NCBI GenBank assembly: GCA_902984215.1
Contig: CADWAF010000225.1
Location: forward strand, 1 to 20,792
From: Willaertia magna
Lineage: Eukaryota > Heterolobosea > Eutetramitea > Acrasida > Naegleriidae
DNA: 20,792 bases
Direction: 5' to 3'
The notes under the pieces were generated by a model, which ran no database searches, was not told the DNA's origin, and saw nothing but the letters and a program-made list of their open reading frames with translations. Every line of letters begins with the position of its first letter. Within the stretch, counting starts at the first letter, position 1. Made by a program: the position numbers and the translations under genes. Shown in pieces: positions 17,001-20,792 of the stretch.

Positions 17001-19992
17001 AAGCCAGTCAACTAGCCGTATTTTCACTCAAAGGGATATTATAAGAAATTGCATGTGGAATGCAATTTCTAATGTAATTAAGAAAAACAATACTACACTC
17101 GCCAATATTAATACAAAAGAAAGCAACAATGAGAGTTCTATGTTATTGCAAGATACTAAAGATTTCATTTTGGAAAAAACAACATTCGATGGAGTAGTAG
17201 AGACAATTGACCATACAGAAAAAATAGAAAATATAGATGAGGCGAACATACCTGGAATAAATACTTTTGAAAAAGATAACATCGGTTACCCTACTTTAGT
17301 GGAACATTCAGTAGAAGATAGAGTTAGTGCTATATATACCAGTCAGGATACGATAGAAAAAGAAAAGAATTTGGAGAACTATGTATCTTCTCTGGCAAGT
17401 CCAAGGGAAGATAACAAAATTTTATCACTTAATAATGTGAATAACAACAATTATAATCAACACTTAATTATATGTGAAAATAAGGACATTGAAAATGATG
17501 AAAGTTTAATTGAAGACCATGATGACAACAAAAAAATACTTACAAATACTAAGAGAAAATCGCGTGATTTTACTAAGGAAATAGTTCATGAGTGTGTAGT
17601 CTCAGCCTTGACTAGAGTTGTTTTATTAAATTCTACTTTAATGCCATACTCTCTTCAGAATGACCAAATGAAGCAAAGGAATACTCTCAACACTTACAAC
17701 AAAGATGATATCCCAGAATATATTGAACCTATACAAAATATCCAGTCAAATTTACTTCCCAATATAACTGAAAACATTGCTATTACTAATTCTAACTCCA
17801 GGGATGATTCTACTGATAATTCTGATAGATTAGACACAATTATTAAAAAGTTGGATGATATAAGACTAGAAATCAAGAGGCAGAACGAAATCAATACATA
17901 TTTGGATACAACACAACGACAGAACAATACAACAAGTGAACTTTGTTTACCTCAGTTAAATAATGACTCTTTTTTAAGTAATGAAAAACTTGTAGCAGAT
18001 GATGGAAGTGCTCATATTTTACCAAACATTGAAAGTCAACAAACTAACTCTGAAACGCAACCAAATGTTCACTCTAATCCAAGGGAGAATGACATTAATC
18101 TTCATTTGGATATTACCCTCAAAATAGAAATGTCAAAAAAACTTGCCTCAAGTATTGAGGTTGTTGAAAACAATGATGGCGAGGAGTACGCTAATAATTC
18201 GATGGATACTTTGTTGATACCTATAAAAGAAAGTGTTACTTTTTGCCAAAATGAAAACAGGAAAGAAATTAATAAGGTTATTAATCTTAGAGAAAAAGGT
18301 AAGTTGCTTAATAACAATACAGAAATAAATGAAAAGAAAGCGTTAGATACTGCTGAAGTACCTATGATTATAAACTCTATAGAAGTAACAAAGCAAGCCA
18401 TTGATAGCCATAATAATGAAAGTCATCCAACTGAAATAATAGAGGAAGAAACAGATAAAAGGGACAATATGTCAAATGAGAATTCTGAGCTAAAGGAAGA
18501 AAATGAAATATTGATTGCACAAAATAACACAAAACAAGAGGGTGAAGCCTCGTTATCAAGCCAAACTATGGCTGGACATGGAGTGACTGATTCTAATACT
18601 ACTTTTGAAAATGATATTCCAAATTCTGATAAACATGAGACTATACCTGAAGAAAACAAAGATGAAACAATATGTGAAATTGTAACAATTACACAACCTA
18701 TTAGTAGGAATGAAACAAACGAAATAGTACGTGTGTGCGTATTGGAGGCAATAACTAAGGTGATAATATTCAATACTAAGAGAATTTCTTTATCTTTCAC
18801 ACAATCTCTTCCTTTCATTAACGAGGAAAATCAAGAAACTGATATAAAAGACAATAGTTTAAAAGTAAATAACGATAATGTTGACAATAATGAAGATGAA
18901 GGTATAGCATACTCTGAAGAAGAAAAATACAACATAGAGTATTTAAAAAGAAGTGATGAAGAAAGTGAATGCGCCTTAGAAGAGGATGTCACGAATGTCA
19001 TTGAAAGTAAGGATGAAGACAAACACGATATTCAACTTGGTTTAACTGAAGAAACAGAACTTACAAAAGAAAAGAATGAAGAACAAACAATAGATACTAA
19101 TGAAACAACAATAGAACCAAAAATTCCTTTCGAAGAACAATCTATGGAAGAGCATGAAAAAACTATGGAGTCTTTAAATTCTAAGAATAATGAAGAAGAC
19201 ATTAACACGAATCAATCTGATGCTCTTACTTTAGATATACCAGAGAATACAGAAACTACTGAAACAATTGAGGGAAATAATTTTTCACCTAATGTTAAGG
19301 ATAATGACAACAAAACAACAGAAAACAATAAGGCAAAAGTAGAAATAGTAAGAAGCTATAGTTTTGAAGATAAATCAACCCAAACAGGCAGAGATACGAG
19401 TACCCAAACTGATGAACTGTATTTTGTTGAGGATAATAATGGAGATATGTCTGTTGGTGAAAATGATATTGTTTACTTTTACACCCCTCCATCTTCTACT
19501 AAGAGTAAAAGAACTTTTAGTAATAAATTATTAAGGATATCTCTATCGGAGCTTTTAAGCCTCCATGAAGAAGATGAAGAAAATAACTTAGTCAACAATT
19601 CTACAGTTGATAGTGATAAAAAGGAATCAAACGTGCCAGGTGAAAATAAGTCTGAATTGAATATAAATAGTCCTTTATCTGGTAATGCCAACAACGAGAA
19701 TACATTAGGAGGCGAAGAAGATAATTCAAATCTGAATGATACAGAAAAAGACAACGAAGAAAAACATGAGGAACGAAATAAGAATACATTATCACCAAAT
19801 AGCGCTATTCTAAAACTACAATGTTTTTGTCGTAAATTTATTGCTAGAAAGAAAGTAACCAAAGCTAGAGAAGAATTTAAAATACAGTTTCTAAAAGAAT
19901 TAGAAGAAGAAAAAAAGGCCTTTGAAAATTATTACTTGAGCGATGATGAAGATGATGTTTATAGCATTGGCGATTTACTTTATAACGATTAA
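13969..19992 (+). CDS. Giant TPR/IQ scaffold protein with LC8-type TQT motifs and AKAP-like helix repeats (unrecognised family)
   Basis: 2007 residues in one exon; the ATG follows an in-frame TGA directly. Order: 1-80 unrecognised; ~80-385 Asn/Ser/Thr/Pro-rich and basic with many S/T-P-x-K sites (dense 230-381); ~424-655 TPR-like helical pairs (near 427-457, 513-545, 553-586, 620-655; e.g. Y-G-I-A-N-C-A-L-R-N-Y-T-Q-A-K). Acidic disorder follows, with IQ motif I-Q-A-A-I-K-G-C-L-V-R-R (810-821), T-Q-T motifs at 988-990, 1804-1806 (K-S-T-Q-T) and 1812-1814, and a short coiled coil (~1286-1316). A helix repeat occurs three times, at 1024-1037, 1205-1218 and 1586-1599, and a second IQ motif L-Q-C-F-C-R-K-F-I-A-R-K lies at 1950-1961 before an acidic tail. 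Inferred role: scaffold binding calmodulin, LC8 and perhaps RIIa/Dpy-30 partners at a cytoskeletal site such as centriole or axoneme. I do not recognise a named orthologue. Confidence 0.85.
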   Translation: MLHASKRTSPTKLNTTNTSNLSYVKFTENYPGSLTKETKTCWLSEYAFFNLDIEFWEDYLQSQEEFIISNPTTNSSISSLLNDFNLLDNNTDNLHNYYQDPPFLKTNNNTDFTPIIYRTDNSSKHFTKPIPTTLPKKLPSLSSTKTDSNHPIITNNNNNNSINNNLISTTNKRNVISNSPLFNFSPEKQLKKNRLSPISGHSSPSNSLNNSFNADSNNPSLSSTPSPPLKKTVRVVDSMNTSPPIENLTRENSKKSPSPTKLFNSVNSRMKTPSPPIKRSKTSHETSPTRKNEIQKDRVGTTLNRSRTTSPYKQPTFRTPSSGSRSSPTNRTTNKSPTKTLKTKSPSSLSKVYKVKNTSPVKKNSTSPTKSKTSPSKKTKHLRFSNNDSSNLLTGSQQNENLTFHYSIKTIKHLKSFQSKNNTMYQMLSKAMLCYFNTNYKDCLHLLQNYISMKMYKNVDTVKEVSMYLMIMINYSTLLIIHNDLPLTFEILRTGEEMLGHLSDNGLKLFFKSLIYNTYANYYKKRKKYNAMAKFAKEAFKAHRLIGITKYSNYFLLILGTSLLLAGKYREGLHYLNNNIFLFENEIPLHVPSYKNINYLLYECYDYLHFKNYNLHLCQILSYYNYGIANCALRNYTQAKTFILQSIEWMKLYQSTNDNNSEFNQLSKIFSNYEFYLKQMIHAYNYVMRYTNLDPKSQIALKSKKTDSSVFDICKIKKHENINYLYLKRNKLLKKLIKEENDRNAQDPKEQFLVILPFLKYDNIFYNRQYSRPPSSSPTTMSGMNSIINTDDFEILKFKEEDEDDIIETIQAAIKGCLVRRLKHNWFSTRQLDNTENQDEISVLPLQEIIELTDVDDSEVFLDDFVDEDDLKELEKTINNMHDEIRNNFTEITDNETEIKEENKMDGEKLIDGTLSFLKENISDVDNEYNSTNEELLVQDNFNYVKENDNIEGIPKGVEQANNTNTSEENIISPNITSPERSIKSAGTQTLEPYDTPKVIKRKKPKNPKELSQSTSRIFTQRDIIRNCMWNAISNVIKKNNTTLANINTKESNNESSMLLQDTKDFILEKTTFDGVVETIDHTEKIENIDEANIPGINTFEKDNIGYPTLVEHSVEDRVSAIYTSQDTIEKEKNLENYVSSLASPREDNKILSLNNVNNNNYNQHLIICENKDIENDESLIEDHDDNKKILTNTKRKSRDFTKEIVHECVVSALTRVVLLNSTLMPYSLQNDQMKQRNTLNTYNKDDIPEYIEPIQNIQSNLLPNITENIAITNSNSRDDSTDNSDRLDTIIKKLDDIRLEIKRQNEINTYLDTTQRQNNTTSELCLPQLNNDSFLSNEKLVADDGSAHILPNIESQQTNSETQPNVHSNPRENDINLHLDITLKIEMSKKLASSIEVVENNDGEEYANNSMDTLLIPIKESVTFCQNENRKEINKVINLREKGKLLNNNTEINEKKALDTAEVPMIINSIEVTKQAIDSHNNESHPTEIIEEETDKRDNMSNENSELKEENEILIAQNNTKQEGEASLSSQTMAGHGVTDSNTTFENDIPNSDKHETIPEENKDETICEIVTITQPISRNETNEIVRVCVLEAITKVIIFNTKRISLSFTQSLPFINEENQETDIKDNSLKVNNDNVDNNEDEGIAYSEEEKYNIEYLKRSDEESECALEEDVTNVIESKDEDKHDIQLGLTEETELTKEKNEEQTIDTNETTIEPKIPFEEQSMEEHEKTMESLNSKNNEEDINTNQSDALTLDIPENTETTETIEGNNFSPNVKDNDNKTTENNKAKVEIVRSYSFEDKSTQTGRDTSTQTDELYFVEDNNGDMSVGENDIVYFYTPPSSTKSKRTFSNKLLRISLSELLSLHEEDEENNLVNNSTVDSDKKESNVPGENKSELNINSPLSGNANNENTLGGEEDNSNLNDTEKDNEEKHEERNKNTLSPNSAILKLQCFCRKFIARKKVTKAREEFKIQFLKELEEEKKAFENYYLSDDEDDVYSIGDLLYND

Positions 19993-20141
19993 AATAACAC
20001 TGCATTTGGATGCTCAAGTGAGAGCACTGTTGATTCTAACAACAACACTTTTGGAAACTTGTTAACATGGCAAACCATCTGTCCCTCAAACTTCAAAATC
20101 ATTTCAGTAAAAAAAAATTGTTGAAAAAAAAATAAAAAAAA
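19993..20141. other. Short intergenic spacer before the DH-domain gene
   Basis: 149 bases between two plus-strand genes. A small hairpin tgctc-N6-gagca (20011-20026) is followed by A-rich sequence running directly into the next ATG, the same A-rich leader seen before the other plus-strand genes. It must hold the scaffold 3' UTR and the next promoter. Confidence 0.35.
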
Positions 20142-20792
20142 ATGAATTTCTTTAAATCTTCCTCAACAGGTGACAGCAGTTTGATGGATAAAATTACAAG
20201 TATTTCTTCACAATATTTTAGTTACATTACAAGTATTTCATCACAAATATTTACATTTTATTTACAATATATTCAACCAATAATTAAAAATATAATTTTA
20301 TATTGTTATTATTTTATAAATAATATATTACAACATTCCTATACAAAAAATTATATTTTAATACCAATTTATAATTATAAATATTATATTTTATTAACAT
20401 TATCTTTATTATTTATAATTTATTTTATTTATAAACAAACACAATATTATTTAAAAAATAGAAAAGAATTTTTACAAAAAGAAATTTTACGTAAAAAACA
20501 AAGAATTACAACATTATATGAATTAATTGTAAATGAAAGACAATATGTTGAATTTTTAGAATTATTATTTTATGATTATTATTTACCAATTGAAAAGGGA
20601 ATTGATACTTATCAACAAGAATTAGATGAAAAGTTATTGTCTTCAATTAATAATACAACTGCAACTGCAACTACTAATACTGTCAATAAAGATGTTAGTT
20701 CTAATAAAAATGTTAATAATAACATCAAGAAGAATAAAGAAGAAGAAGAACCAAAAGAGGTATCGGAACAAGAAGAACAAAAAGAAAAACAA
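20142..20792 (+). CDS. N-terminal part of a membrane-anchored DH-domain (RhoGEF) protein (partial, runs off the right edge)
   Basis: The ATG at 20142 opens a frame that is uninterrupted to the window end (217 residues). A strongly hydrophobic segment at about 81-97 is a clear transmembrane helix; residues 36-62 are also hydrophobic and could add a second, so the N-terminus may be hairpin-anchored. It is followed by a basic stretch (106-121) and then R-I-T-T-L-Y-E-L-I-V-N-E-R-Q-Y-V-E-F-L-E (121-140), which matches conserved region 1 of Dbl-homology domains (family form: ELI.TE..YV.DL). L-P-I at 148-150 fits the following P-L/I. The frame then enters Thr/Asn- and Glu/Lys-rich low complexity, apparently inserted in the DH domain. 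A 33-base imperfect tandem repeat duplicates I-T-S-I-S-S-Q near residues 18-24 and 29-35. Expected role: guanine exchange on Rho-family GTPases at a membrane. The remaining DH and any PH domain lie outside the window. Confidence 0.72.
   Translation, partial: MNFFKSSSTGDSSLMDKITSISSQYFSYITSISSQIFTFYLQYIQPIIKNIILYCYYFINNILQHSYTKNYILIPIYNYKYYILLTLSLLFIIYFIYKQTQYYLKNRKEFLQKEILRKKQRITTLYELIVNERQYVEFLELLFYDYYLPIEKGIDTYQQELDEKLLSSINNTTATATTNTVNKDVSSNKNVNNNIKKNKEEEEPKEVSEQEEQKEKQ
20193..20258 (+). repeat. 33-base imperfect tandem repeat within the DH-protein gene
   Basis: Two adjacent in-frame units start at 20193 and 20226, each with attacaagtatttc(t/a)tcaca. They encode I-T-S-I-S-S-Q-Y-F-S-Y and I-T-S-I-S-S-Q-I-F-T-F. 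A recent 11-codon duplication is the simplest reading. Confidence 0.7.

Noticed and set aside
1..20792. CRISPR arrays, bacterial operons, prophage, tRNA genes or toxin-antitoxin pairs
   Set aside because: No regularly spaced repeats, no tRNA box A/B pairs and no prokaryotic features were found; gene structure and content are eukaryotic.

Overview
This window looks like nuclear DNA from an AT-rich, gene-dense unicellular eukaryote. Asn-rich tracts run through many proteins, the leucine codon TTA dominates, and all eleven stop codons visible here are TAA. One gene has three very short GT-AG introns (51, 52 and 70 nt), and there is a single dispersed 5S rRNA gene. The gene content is clearly eukaryotic: a Nog2/GNL2 ribosome-assembly GTPase, a RhoGEF-type DH domain, IQ motifs, candidate LC8 sites and a mitochondrial-type presequence. 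A free-living amoeboid or amoeboflagellate protist (heterolobosean, or less likely dictyostelid-like) fits, but the sequence alone does not fix the taxon.

Layout, left to right. The 3' end of an Asn-rich plus-strand gene (to 190) converges, with an 8-base gap, on a minus-strand DTW-domain tRNA aminocarboxypropyltransferase gene (199-1479). A minus-strand 5S rRNA gene lies at about 1706-1825. Two diverged, probably related genes for secreted beta-propeller-like proteins follow in convergent orientation (2034-3023 plus; 3652-4658 minus). The second lacks an in-frame ATG and appears to carry a one-base frameshift in its signal peptide. Next come a small membrane methyltransferase of the ICMT/PEMT type (5151-5675) and an APH/choline-kinase-like phosphotransferase (5852-7096). 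The interval to the next gene holds a decayed tandem duplication of the facing 3' ends of the phosphotransferase and transporter genes, itself apparently interrupted by about 204 bp of unrelated DNA.

Four minus-strand genes follow: a four-exon MFS transporter of organophosphate-antiporter/SLC37 type (7602-9364), Nog2/GNL2 (9564-11918), a NATD1-like GNAT with a putative mitochondrial presequence (12174-12596), and a stand-alone RNA ligase catalytic domain (12756-13565). A divergent intergenic region then leads to a 2007-residue plus-strand protein (13969-19992). The window ends in the 5' part of a gene encoding a membrane-anchored protein with the beginning of a DH (RhoGEF) domain (20142 to end).

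The most interesting object is the 2007-residue protein. It combines a basic S/T-P-rich N-terminus, a TPR-like helical block, two IQ motifs, three TQT candidate LC8-binding motifs, and three widely spaced copies of a helix repeat whose hydrophobic spacing matches AKAP-type amphipathic helices. It reads as an undescribed multivalent scaffold, possibly for dynein light chain, calmodulin and RIIa/Dpy-30-type partners. Nothing suggests an operon-like system. Two sets of genes share a theme: RNA modification, ligation and ribosome assembly (DTW, RNA ligase, Nog2, 5S), and membrane or secreted functions (propellers, methyltransferase, MFS).
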